Source of the DNA: JAEZDP01 sp044508265
Lineage (GTDB): Bacteria > Acidobacteriota > Vicinamibacteria > Vicinamibacterales > Vicinamibacteraceae
DNA: 30,280 bases
Assembly (NCBI GenBank): GCA_044508265.1
Contig: JBIQIB010000043.1
Span: 1 to 30,280 of the forward strand
Reading direction: 5' to 3'
Shown: positions 1-7,083 of the stretch, one piece after another
How the letters are laid out: each line of letters begins with the position of its first letter
Numbering within the stretch: position 1 is the stretch's first letter
The notes under the pieces: generated by a model
What the model saw: only the letters and a program-made list of their open reading frames with translations
Told to the model about the DNA's origin: nothing
The model's database searches: none
Position numbers and translations under genes: made by a program

Positions 1-105
1 TCCGACACGAACGGTAGGGACGGCTCTCCGAGCCGTCCTCCGAACCGTCCTCCGAGCCGTCCTCCGAGCCGTCCTCCCCGAGCCGTCCTCCCCGCCACCA
101 GGCGG
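1..105. repeat. GCCGTCCTCCGA tandem repeat headed by a hairpin
   Basis: The stretch begins with GGTAGGGACGG and a hairpin: GGACGGCT at 18-25, loop CTCCG at 26-30, AGCCGTCC at 31-38. Imperfect copies of a 12-bp unit (GCCGTCCTCCGA) follow to about position 95, one of them with an extra CCCC. The same GGTAGGGACGG head and hairpin recur at 869-894 with a compensated base pair. No plausible coding frame covers it. Seen directly; its function is unknown. It may be a terminator or REP-like element belonging to a gene left of the window. Confidence 0.75.
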
Positions 106-125
106 GCCTCGCCCGGACGAGCGAC

Positions 126-157
126 GTGCCGGCAAGCTGACTTGCCGACCTGCCGAT
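126..157. repeat. Short octamer array (NNGCYGAC)
   Basis: About three to four consecutive 8-bp units of the form NNGCYGAC (AAGCTGAC, TTGCCGAC, CTGCCGAT) lie about 100 bp upstream of the first gene. They belong to the same octamer family as the large array at 4024-4285 and the one at 30237-30280. The unit and period are visible in the sequence; the role is unknown. Confidence 0.6.
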
Positions 158-255
158 CGAGGACATGGCTCGCGCGTTGCATCTTCCTGCCGTGATCGGT
201 GCGGCAGCACAGCAGGACGTGCCGGCTGTCGCACCTCTACTGGAGAACTCACATC

Positions 256-864
256 ATGGTGGATACAGGGAAGGACGCGCTGCGGCGCGATACGGAGCGG
301 GTGTTCGGCGACGCGGACGGCGGCGATCGCCGCACCGCGCGCGACGAGGCGTACGTGACGGGGCTGTATGCGTCGCCGGCGGAGGCCGACAGGGCGTACC
401 AGCACCTCCGCGAGACGCACGGCTATGGCGACGACGACATCGACGTGCTGATGTCGGACGAGACGCGCCGTCGCCACTATGGCGATCGGGAGGTCGGCGC
501 CGAACCGACGGGCGGAACGAAGGCGGCGGAAGGGCTTGGCGCCGGCAGTGCGATAGGCGGGACCGTGGGAGCCGCCCTCGGTGCGCTGTTTGCAGTGGGT
601 AGCTCCATGGTCATTCCGGGCATCGGGCTGGTCGTCGCCGGACCCGTCGCCGCAGCGCTGGCCGGCGCCGGTGCCGGCGGCGCGACGGGCGGGCTCATCG
701 GCGCCCTCATCGGGGCGGGCATCCCGGAGGAGCGCGCGGTGATCTACGAGCGCGGCATCAACGAGGGCGGCGTCGTCCTCGGGACGCGCGCGCGCGACCT
801 GAGCCACGCCGAGCAGCTCGAGCGTGACTTCGGCACCTACGGCGGCAGAGACGTCTATCGGTAA
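256..864 (+). CDS. Glycine-zipper general stress protein (YflT/GSP17M-like)
   Basis: A 202-residue protein. Residues 32-80 form a small alpha/beta domain (start AYVTGLYASPAEADRAY) resembling the general stress protein 17M/YflT-like domain. Residues 94-157 are a long hydrophobic Gly/Ala-rich segment with GxxxG spacing (glycine zipper), able to insert in or associate with membranes. The C-terminus repeats the theme of a short domain with a conserved-looking GGVVLGTRARD stretch. The reading frame is open from a GTG at 199, but ATG 256 is preferred because GGAG at 242-245 sits 10 nt upstream and the family domain lies well inside. It stands alone: a terminator-like hairpin follows at 874-894 and the next gene converges on it. 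The family is recognised by pattern; the exact role, probably stress or envelope related, is inference. Confidence 0.75.
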   Translation: MVDTGKDALRRDTERVFGDADGGDRRTARDEAYVTGLYASPAEADRAYQHLRETHGYGDDDIDVLMSDETRRRHYGDREVGAEPTGGTKAAEGLGAGSAIGGTVGAALGALFAVGSSMVIPGIGLVVAGPVAAALAGAGAGGATGGLIGALIGAGIPEERAVIYERGINEGGVVLGTRARDLSHAEQLERDFGTYGGRDVYR

Positions 865-873
865 CCCTGGTAG

Positions 874-894
874 GGACGGCCCTCCGGGCCGTCC
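874..894. terminator. Hairpin between convergent genes
   Basis: GGACGGCC at 874-881, loop CTCCG, GGCCGTCC at 887-894, followed by CTTTCTCC. The stem is a perfect 8 bp. It lies ten bases after the stop codon of the stress-type gene and faces the end of the minus-strand hydrolase, so it could end transcription in either direction. Two further GCCGTCC copies follow to 928. It is the same element as the hairpin at 18-38. Confidence 0.6.
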
Positions 895-928
895 TTTCTC
901 CGGGCCGTCCGCCCTCCGCGGCCGTCCC

Positions 929-2824
929 TTACCTTCTCTTCGCGAGTGCGGCAATCTCCGGGATGTCGAACTCGGCGAGCAGGCCAAACGGGAACATCTC
1001 GGGCATGTCCTGCGCCGAGATGTTCTGGTCGAACACCGCGCGCAGCGACGCCCACGCATCGTGCGTGCGCACGCCGTCGATGGCGTCGGGCTCGATGGCG
1101 GCGGCAACAAGCGCGATGAGGCTCGTGCGCGGGCCATGTGCCTCGAGGCGCACGGGGGCACCGTCGCGGGCCCGCAGCCAGCGCGCCGCAGCCGCCACCT
1201 GCCCGGCCTGGATACCCAGCGGGCGCTCGCCCAGCGATGAAGCGAGAATCCCGAACAGGTAGTCACGATTTCCCAGGGCTGACTCGCCGAAATAGAACGG
1301 GTCGACCGCCACGACGCGATTGCCGCCATCGACCAGCGCTTTCGCCTCGGCGCCCATCACGGCCTTTCCTTCGTCGGCCAGCAGGATCGTCGTCGCGCGC
1401 GGCGAACCGGAAGGCATGAGCTCCGCGGCCGGCACCGTCCAATGCTGCATGTGCAGCTTCCAGTGCGCCACCTGGCCGCTGCCGGGCGCTTCGGTCCGTG
1501 CGGCAGGCGGCGGCACGCCGACCCCGGCGCTCCGCACCGCCCGCGCGTCGAGCTGCGGCACGCGCAGGAGCTCGCGCAGCCGGGCCGCCGTGGGCGTGGC
1601 AGATCGCGGCATACCGACGGCGAGCGCTCGCGCGAGCGACCGGAAGTCGGCGTTGTCGTCCGGCAGCGGCGACGCGAGCTGCGCCTCCTCACGAAGCTCC
1701 TTTGTCACGTCGATCTCGACAGGGTCGAATGCGGGACCGCCGTCGAAGAAGTGGCGGTGGACGAAGCGGTAGAACGCCTCGCGGTTGTCCTGCTCGTAGT
1801 TGTGTCCCTCGTCGTGATTGACGTGATAGCCGAACCTGTCACTCGCACCGAGGAGCCGGTACACCGGCGCCGTCTGCTGCAGCATCGGCCCCAGCGCGTA
1901 GTCGGCGCGGAAGCAGCAGTTGTCCTTGGCGTTGTGCGTGAGCAGCAGCGGGCGCGGCGCGACGAGCGCACTGAGATGCGTGTAGTCGGCGACTGCCGCG
2001 AAGTCGGATGGCGTCTGCTCCGAGTCGCCGAGGTCGGTGTCGCGTTCAGCACGCGTGACGTAGCTCGAGTAGCCGGCGACCGGGTTGGCCAGCGTGACGC
2101 GCGTGTCGAGGGCACTGATGGCGATCGTCTGCCATCCACCGCCGGAGAGTCCGGTGACGCCGATGCGCTTCGGGTCGGCGTTGGGCAGGTCGAGCGCGAT
2201 GTCGATCGATCGACGCAGCTGCTCGTAGAAGACGGCCAGCCCCGGCGTGCCGACGAGATCGAGCTGGTTCATCCTGTAGTGCACCAGGCCCTCGGTCGCC
2301 AGCTGCCCGCGTCCGACCCATTCCACGTTCAGGGCATACAGCCCCTTCTTCGCGAGGTTGATGCAGCGCGCCTGGATGTAGGGATTCGCGTTGCCGTTCC
2401 CTTCGTGGCCGTTGACGTTGACGATGACGGGGGTCGGACCGGTCGGTGCCGGCGTCGGCGCGTACAGCAGCGCCGGCGCCGTCAGGCCCGGGACGACTTC
2501 GAACCGGAACTTGCGCACGACGTAGCCGTCGCCGGGCAGGTCTTCAACGTACTCGACTTGCGGCACCTGCGTGCGCCATTCGCGCGCGGCGCCACGGTAG
2601 ATCACCTCGTCGAGCACGCGCGTCCGCAACTGGTCGGCGTACGTCCGCCAGGCATCGGGCGATGACGGCACCGTGAGCACCGGCACCTTCGACGCCAGCC
2701 ACGCCTGCGTGTCGACACGCGTCTGACCCGGCGCGAGCACCGGCCGCGTGAGCGCGTCGTCGACGCGGGTACCGGCCTGTGGCGCCGCGAGGGCAAGTGC
2801 AGAAAGGAGGATGAGGAGGCGCAT
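929..2824 (-). CDS. Secreted two-domain alpha/beta hydrolase (acetylxylan esterase-like)
   Basis: A 631-residue protein with an N-terminal signal peptide (MRLLILLSALALAAPQAG). The first half is an alpha/beta hydrolase: nucleophile S227 in GLSGGG, likely acid D301 (AKDNCCF) and base H341 (DEGHNY), with an oxyanion-type NVNGHEG stretch near 136-142. This resembles acetylxylan esterase/dienelactone-type hydrolases that act on plant polysaccharides in the periplasm or outside the cell. Residues 450-631 look like a second hydrolase fold without a catalytic serine: the elbow reads LEAHGPRTSL. The start is supported by GAGG five nt upstream on the coding strand. A related single-domain hydrolase lies 25 nt upstream on the same strand, so the two are probably one operon. 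Substrate is not readable from sequence. Confidence 0.82.
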   Translation of the reverse strand: MRLLILLSALALAAPQAGTRVDDALTRPVLAPGQTRVDTQAWLASKVPVLTVPSSPDAWRTYADQLRTRVLDEVIYRGAAREWRTQVPQVEYVEDLPGDGYVVRKFRFEVVPGLTAPALLYAPTPAPTGPTPVIVNVNGHEGNGNANPYIQARCINLAKKGLYALNVEWVGRGQLATEGLVHYRMNQLDLVGTPGLAVFYEQLRRSIDIALDLPNADPKRIGVTGLSGGGWQTIAISALDTRVTLANPVAGYSSYVTRAERDTDLGDSEQTPSDFAAVADYTHLSALVAPRPLLLTHNAKDNCCFRADYALGPMLQQTAPVYRLLGASDRFGYHVNHDEGHNYEQDNREAFYRFVHRHFFDGGPAFDPVEIDVTKELREEAQLASPLPDDNADFRSLARALAVGMPRSATPTAARLRELLRVPQLDARAVRSAGVGVPPPAARTEAPGSGQVAHWKLHMQHWTVPAAELMPSGSPRATTILLADEGKAVMGAEAKALVDGGNRVVAVDPFYFGESALGNRDYLFGILASSLGERPLGIQAGQVAAAARWLRARDGAPVRLEAHGPRTSLIALVAAAIEPDAIDGVRTHDAWASLRAVFDQNISAQDMPEMFPFGLLAEFDIPEIAALAKRR

Positions 2825-2849
2825 GGCGCCTCACTCTAGCGGAAACGGC

Positions 2850-3992
2850 TCAGCGGAGCACGCGTTCGAACATCGCGTAGGCTTCGAGGCGCATCGGCTC
2901 CGGGAAGTCGTGGTCGGCCTCCGGGTGGCGCACGACGAGCGCGTCCGCGGCGTCGTGCAGCGCATACACCGTGCGTGCGGCGTCGGTCGCACGCGCCACG
3001 CTGCGCCACCGGAAGTTCGTGTCGCCCGTCGGCGCGTTGACGAAGCACGGGCGCGGGGCCAGCGCGCCGAGCAGCTCGGCGAAGTCGAACGGGATGTCGT
3101 CGAGCCGTCCGGCGTAGTCGAGCAGGCGCGGCATGTAGCGCACCTGGCACCAGCCCTTCTCCGGTTGCCACACGTCGGCACGCGCGTCGTAGTAGTCCAC
3201 GAACAGGTCGAAGCCGCAGCTCGAGGCGACCGCCGCGACACGCGGCTCGAAGACGGCCGTGTAGATGGCGTTGTGCCCGCCGAGCGAATGACCAATTGCG
3301 CCGTAGCGCCCGGCACGGACGAACGGCAGGCTGTCGAGCAGGTCGAGACCGCGGACGTTGTCGTGAATGGCCTTCATCGTCCCGCTCGCGTAGCCGAGCG
3401 CAAGGACGTCGGGCTGGTAATCGGCCAGCAGCGGATACGCAGGGGCGAGCGTCACGAAGCCGCGCTCGGCAAGTTCCGCGGCGTACTGGCGGTTGGGACG
3501 TCCACCAAGTCCGACGACGACGCCTGCGCCGATCGTGTTGTCGGTGGGATGCAGGCACAGCATGGCGGGCGCCGGCGAAGACCCGCGCAGCGCCGTCTTG
3601 GGAATGCACAGATATGCCGGCGTCGCCGGGCCATCGTCGACGCTGTAGGTGATCGACCGCCGGACGTACGTGCCTGCGTCGGCCTCGTCGAGCGTCTTCC
3701 ATACCGGCGGCCGTCGCGCGACACCGCGCCGCGGGCCGTCACCGGGCAGCGGGCCCATGACGTGCTGCATCGCGTCGAGGATGGCACGACGTCGATGCTG
3801 CCAGTCGTCGGGGGTGGCGACCGGCCGTTCGCGTCCGGTCGCGTCCACATAGCGCAGCAGGTCGAGACGTCCGAGTCGTCGTACGACTGGCGGCGCCGAC
3901 TGCCGCGAAGCTCGCGCGGTGGCCCAGGTGAATCGTCCGGGCGTCGTCAGCAGGCCCAGGCTGGCTGCGAGTAGCGTCCTTCGGCTCGGCAC
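2850..3992 (-). CDS. Exported dienelactone hydrolase-family esterase
   Basis: A 380-residue alpha/beta hydrolase starting at GTG 3992 (MPSRRTLLAASLGLL). The RR followed by a hydrophobic stretch looks like a Tat signal. Catalytic residues by pattern: nucleophile S236 in GHSLGGH, probable acid D324 (APTGDTNF) and base H361 (EADHDFP). The cap-less core with LHPTDNTIGAG and GRPNRQYAAELAERGF is typical of secreted dienelactone hydrolase/acetylxylan esterase relatives in soil bacteria. The frame stays open to an ATG at 4043, but that extension runs into the octamer repeat array and lacks a signal-like start, so 3992 is preferred. No Shine-Dalgarno is seen before it. It is followed 25 nt later by the two-domain hydrolase; both probably release acyl groups from carbohydrate. 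Confidence 0.78.
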   Translation of the reverse strand: MPSRRTLLAASLGLLTTPGRFTWATARASRQSAPPVVRRLGRLDLLRYVDATGRERPVATPDDWQHRRRAILDAMQHVMGPLPGDGPRRGVARRPPVWKTLDEADAGTYVRRSITYSVDDGPATPAYLCIPKTALRGSSPAPAMLCLHPTDNTIGAGVVVGLGGRPNRQYAAELAERGFVTLAPAYPLLADYQPDVLALGYASGTMKAIHDNVRGLDLLDSLPFVRAGRYGAIGHSLGGHNAIYTAVFEPRVAAVASSCGFDLFVDYYDARADVWQPEKGWCQVRYMPRLLDYAGRLDDIPFDFAELLGALAPRPCFVNAPTGDTNFRWRSVARATDAARTVYALHDAADALVVRHPEADHDFPEPMRLEAYAMFERVLR

Positions 3993-4023
3993 GGGGGAAT
4001 TGTCGCAGCTTCGCGGCGAATCA

Positions 4024-4285
4024 GCTTGTCGGCAGGTCAGCATGCCAGCGTGTCAGCGTGTCAGCGTGTCAGCACGTCAGCTTGTCAGCTTGCCGGATTG
4101 CCGGATTGCCGGCTTGTCGGCTTGCGGGCTTGTCGGGGCGCGAGGCGCCAACCGGCTGGTCCGCCGATCCGCCGACCAGCTCACCTGCCGACCTGCCGAC
4201 CTGCTGACCCGCCGACCTGCCGACCCGCCAGCAAGCGGACCTGCCGACCTGCTGGCAAGCTGACACGCTGACCTGCCGATCTCCG
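4024..4285. repeat. Octamer tandem array in inverted orientation
   Basis: The 329-bp space between two divergent genes is mostly an array of 8-bp units. From about 4024 to 4131 units read GTCRGCNN (for example GTCAGCGT repeated); from about 4165 to 4285 they read NNGCYGAC, the reverse complement. The outer ends match perfectly over 13 bp (TCGGCAGGTCAGC at 4029-4041 against 4267-4279), and the arms continue to pair with mismatches mainly at the variable positions. A non-repetitive centre lies at about 4132-4164. It could fold as a long hairpin or cruciform. No gene is credible here. The same unit occurs at 126-157 and 30237-30280. Confidence 0.85.
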
Positions 4286-4310
4286 ACTGGCCGACACACC
4301 GATCCGCGCG

Positions 4311-4324
4311 TACGCTGAGTTGTG
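4311..4324 (+). promoter_or_regulatory. Possible -10 box for a leaderless GTG start
   Basis: TACGCT at 4311-4316 lies five bases before the GTG at 4322, and there is no Shine-Dalgarno. The spacing fits a transcript that begins at or very near the start codon. No clear -35 is present. This is inference from position and from similar arrangements elsewhere in the window. Confidence 0.35.
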
Positions 4325-4906
4325 CCCCTCCTCCTGCTCGCACTGGTCCTGCTGACGCCGCTGCTCGCCCTGCTGCTGATGCCTGTGACGATCGTGCAGC
4401 GCTATCGCACGGGCACGTCGCGCAGGCGTGTACGGCGCTGGGTGATGGCGCTCAACGTGACGGTCGCCGGGATGTCGATGGGGCTGCTGGTCCTCTTCGC
4501 GGCCCTGATGACGCTGTGGGTCCCGATGGCCCTGCCAGGTGCGCTCGGAGGCATCGGCGGCGGCGTCGTGCTCGGCGTGATTGGGCTCGCGGCCAGCCGG
4601 TGGGAAGCGACGCCGCGCGACCTCTACCTGACGCCGAACCGCTGGCTCGTCCTCACGATCACACTGGTGGTCGTCGCCCGGCTGCTGTACGGTCTGTGGC
4701 GTGGCTGGGCAGCCTGGTCAGTGGGCGCCGGCGACGGCTCGTGGCTGCTGGCGGCTGGCGTGCCGGGCTCGCTGGCGGCCGGCGGCCTCGTGCTCGGATA
4801 CCAGCTGGCGTACTGGCTCGGCGTCGGGCGTCGTCTCGGCCGGCACGTGCGCCCGGGCGCCGTCGTGACCATCGACCACGATACCGGCCGCATCACCTAC
4901 GACTGA
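4322..4906 (+). CDS. Integral membrane protein (DUF1453/CcdC-like, tentative)
   Basis: A 194-residue protein with about five hydrophobic segments: residues 1-24, 44-66, 70-92, 108-126 and 139-166. Short basic loops such as RRRVRRW separate them. The motif TPNRWLVLTITLVVVARLLYG after a conserved-looking ATPRDLYL stretch is reminiscent of DUF1453/CcdC-like membrane proteins, but I cannot confirm the family. The C-terminus (residues 167-194) is a soluble tail. Translation probably begins at GTG 4322 without a leader. The sialidase-fold gene follows after five bases, so they are likely cotranscribed, though no functional link is evident. Confidence 0.7.
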   Translation: MPLLLLALVLLTPLLALLLMPVTIVQRYRTGTSRRRVRRWVMALNVTVAGMSMGLLVLFAALMTLWVPMALPGALGGIGGGVVLGVIGLAASRWEATPRDLYLTPNRWLVLTITLVVVARLLYGLWRGWAAWSVGAGDGSWLLAAGVPGSLAAGGLVLGYQLAYWLGVGRRLGRHVRPGAVVTIDHDTGRITYD

Positions 4907-4911
4907 CGCCC

Positions 4912-5889
4912 ATGCTCGTGATCCCCACACTCATCACCGCCGCCATGGCCATCTCCACCCAGCCGTCACCCGGCGCACCCGCCATCGTCGACGTCGTCCG
5001 TGTGTGGGATGCCGGGGCGCACAACGCGTTCACCGACCTCATACGCTGGCGCGACCGCTGGTACCTGACGTTCCGCGAAGGCGACGACCACGTCGGCGGC
5101 GACGGACGCATCCGGGTGCTCGTGTCCGAGGACGGACGTGCGTGGACGTCGGCTGCGTTCATCGGCGAGGACGGCGTGGACCTGCGCGACCCCAAGCTGT
5201 CGATCACGCCGGACGACAGGCTCATGATCGTCGCCGGCGGTTCCATCTACGACGGCACGCGTCTGCTGGGGCGTCAGCCGCGTGTGTCCTTTTCATCCGA
5301 TGGCCGGACGTGGAGCGCGCCAGCGCGCGTGCTGTCGGAAGGAGAATGGCTCTGGCGCGTCACGTGGCACGACGGCGTGGCCTGGGGTGTGAGCTACAAC
5401 GCCTCTACCGAGCCAGACTGGACGGTGACCCTCGTCACGTCACGGGACGGCGTCGCCTGGCGTACGCACGCGACGCTGCAGGTGCCGGGCCGTCCGAACG
5501 AGACGACGCTGCGCGTGATGCCCGATGGCGAGATGCTCGCCCTCGTCCGCCGCGAAGGCGGCGATCGCGTCGCGTGGCTGGGCAACAGCCGTGCGCCGTA
5601 CACCGCCTGGACGTGGACGCCGACGGCCCACCGCGTCGGCGGCCCGAACTTCGCGCGCCTGCCCGACGGCCGCCTGTGGGCCGCCGGCCGGGAATACGGA
5701 GAAAAGCCGACGACCGTTATAGCGACGCTGACCGACGAGGGCAGGTACGAGCCCGTGCTGACGTTGCCGTCCGGTGGCGACACGAGCTATCCCGGCCTCG
5801 TCTGGCACGACTCGCTGCTGTGGGTCAGCTACTACTCGTCACACGAAGGCCGCAGCGCCATATACCTCGCACGCATCCGCCTGCCCTGA
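4912..5889 (+). CDS. Secreted sialidase-fold beta-propeller (BNR/Asp-box protein)
   Basis: A 325-residue protein with a short signal peptide (MLVIPTLITAAMA). At least three Asp-box type repeats are visible: SEDGRAWTS, SSDGRTWSA and SRDGVAWRT, typical of six-bladed sialidase/exo-glycosidase propellers. The N-terminal DLIRWRDRWYLTFREG carries an arginine and acidic residues like those near sialidase active sites, but a complete arginine triad and Tyr/Glu pair cannot be assigned by eye. It may be a sialidase, another exo-glycosidase or a non-catalytic propeller. ATG 4912 is chosen because it follows the upstream stop by five bases and directly precedes the signal peptide; the longer frame from 4516 is a shadow of the membrane-protein gene. 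Confidence 0.75.
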   Translation: MLVIPTLITAAMAISTQPSPGAPAIVDVVRVWDAGAHNAFTDLIRWRDRWYLTFREGDDHVGGDGRIRVLVSEDGRAWTSAAFIGEDGVDLRDPKLSITPDDRLMIVAGGSIYDGTRLLGRQPRVSFSSDGRTWSAPARVLSEGEWLWRVTWHDGVAWGVSYNASTEPDWTVTLVTSRDGVAWRTHATLQVPGRPNETTLRVMPDGEMLALVRREGGDRVAWLGNSRAPYTAWTWTPTAHRVGGPNFARLPDGRLWAAGREYGEKPTTVIATLTDEGRYEPVLTLPSGGDTSYPGLVWHDSLLWVSYYSSHEGRSAIYLARIRLP

Positions 5890-5916
5890 CGCGCCAGGAC
5901 GCGGCACGGCCCGACA

Positions 5917-5935
5917 CCGGGGTTGATCTCCCCGG
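5917..5935 (+). terminator. Candidate terminator after the propeller gene
   Basis: CCGGGG at 5917-5922 and CCCCGG at 5930-5935 can pair across a 7-base loop, 28 bases after the stop codon of the propeller gene. No T-run follows. It is a plausible weak terminator only. Confidence 0.35.
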
Positions 5936-5995
5936 CGCGATGCGGTTACCGTTCAAGCCTTCACCACATCGGCGCGTGTACGCAGCAGGCCTGCG

Positions 5996-6064
5996 CCCCC
6001 CCCCCCATCTGCACGTGCTCCCCGTCAGCCACGTCCATGGCGGACGTGTGCGTTCGAGAGGAGG
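5996..6064 (+). promoter_or_regulatory. C11 tract, hairpin and Shine-Dalgarno before the PEP-CTERM gene
   Basis: A run of eleven C lies at 5996-6006. A stem of CACGTCC (6030-6036) and GGACGTG (6042-6048) with a 5-base loop follows, and then a perfect AGGAGG at 6059-6064, eight bases before ATG 6073. The strong Shine-Dalgarno is unusual for this window. Homopolymers of this length can slip; whether this one varies is unknown. Confidence 0.55.
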
Positions 6065-6072
6065 ATCGAACA

Positions 6073-6989
6073 ATGAAACCCGTTGCATCCTGCCGCCTTG
6101 TGCTGGCTACCGCGATTGCGTGTCTGCTGTCGACCGCCGGGCAGGCTCAGGCGAAGGTCATCGCGTACTCGTCCCTGCAGATCATCAACGTTACCGTCGT
6201 CAGCGGCGCAGAGGTCCTCGACCTGTCGTCGCTGAACGGCGTGAACATCACGGCGGGCAACGTCAGCCTCAGGGGCACCAGCGCTTCCGACGCGTTCCCG
6301 ATGAACGACGGCGACTCCGATGTGCCGCTTGTCTGCATCGGCGATTGCGCCGGCATTGCGCAGAACGACTTCTCGTCGGTCGCCATGGCGAACCCCGGCC
6401 GGGATTTCGCACGCGCTGACGCCAGTCTGTCCGGCAGCATCGTGAGGCCCCTCGGCTTCGACAACCGCACCGTCGCGGAAGCCCAGCTCCTCACGGCGGG
6501 CACGGCGTCGGCAGAAGGCGTCGGTCAGTCGATCCTCAACATGACGACCATCGACTTCACGTCGGGGCAGTCCGGCGAGCTGGCGCTGACCTTCGAGGCT
6601 CTTGGAGAGTTGTCTGTCCATAGCGATGAGGCCGCCGGCGCCGCGATGGCCGATTTCGACCTCGACATCCGGTCTTCGACCTGACAAACGGCGGGCTGCT
6701 GTCGTTCAGCGTGACGTCTCTCAATGGACGCACGAGTCTCGAGGATCTGAGCGCGTCGATTTCGGCGCTCGGGGCGGAGCAGTTCGACTTTCTCGTGAAC
6801 GACACGTTCAGCCTGACGCTCGCGGGCCTTCTCCCCGAGAATGACTATCGTCTGCTGATCTTTCAGGATGCCAGTATCTCGGCGAGCAGCGCCCAGGCGC
6901 CTCCTCCCGTTCCCGAACCCTTCACGGTGTCGCTGCTCGGTGCAGGCGTTGCCGGGCTTGCCGCGTACCGGCGCAAGCGCCTGCGGTAA
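6073..6989 (+). pseudogene. PEP-CTERM exported protein, frameshifted
   Basis: One surface-protein gene is split by a frameshift. The first part (6073-6684) gives a signal peptide (KPVASCRLVLATAIACLL, cleavage near AQA) and about 180 residues of mature domain, then stops at TGA 6682-6684. The second part continues in the frame one base back and ends at 6989 with a PEP-CTERM sorting tail: VPEP, a hydrophobic helix (FTVSLLGAGVAGLAAY) and a basic RRKRLR end. Adding one G to the GG at 6671-6672 restores an uninterrupted frame reading DLDIRVFDLTNGGLL, giving about 305 residues. PEP-CTERM proteins are sorted by exosortase and often relate to exopolysaccharide or biofilm. It may be a true pseudogene or an assembly or sequencing error. 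No exosortase is in the window. Confidence 0.8.
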
Positions 6990-7001
6990 CTGACCCGGCA
7001 G

Positions 7002-7017
7002 CAGCCCGTACGGGCTG
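7002..7017. terminator. Perfect palindrome after the PEP-CTERM gene
   Basis: CAGCCC GTAC GGGCTG at 7002-7017 is a perfect 16-bp palindrome 13 bases after the PEP-CTERM stop codon. It lacks a T-run. It could be a weak terminator between this gene and the GntR operon, or a protein site. Confidence 0.4.
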
Positions 7018-7036
7018 TCGCCACCAAGAACAGGGG

Positions 7037-7075
7037 TTGACACGGCAGAGTTGGCTAGGTGATTGTAATGACCTA
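7037..7075 (+). promoter_or_regulatory. Promoter and candidate operator of the GntR sugar operon
   Basis: A consensus -35 TTGACA lies at 7037-7042 and a -10-like TGTAAT at 7064-7069, though the 21-bp spacing is long. An inverted repeat TAGGT (7056-7060) / ACCTA (7071-7075) brackets the -10 box. Outward extension of the arms (TTGGCTAGGT against ACCTAACGAC) pairs at seven of ten positions. Its place over the promoter, nine bases before the GntR start, fits autorepression by the GntR/UTRA protein. There is no Shine-Dalgarno before ATG 7084. Confidence 0.5.
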
Positions 7076-7083
7076 ACGACAGA

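Noticed and set aside
1442..2665. Long plus-strand open frame opposite the two-domain hydrolase
   Set aside because: Its translation is Arg/Val-rich with no domain, and the minus strand carries a clear hydrolase with signal peptide and catalytic triad. High G+C leaves the opposite strand open.
4020..4290. CRISPR array
   Set aside because: The period is 8 bp with no unique spacers and the second half is inverted; no cas gene is present.
4026..4343. Small Cys/Ala-rich open frames in both directions within the octamer array
   Set aside because: They are translations of the repeats, have no start signals and share no family features.
6655..6682. 20-bp insertion between TTCGACCT repeats as the cause of the PEP-CTERM frameshift
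   Set aside because: Removing 20 bp also restores the frame, but a single missing G explains the break with one change and keeps the expected strand pattern around DLDIRVFDL. It is less likely, though not excluded.
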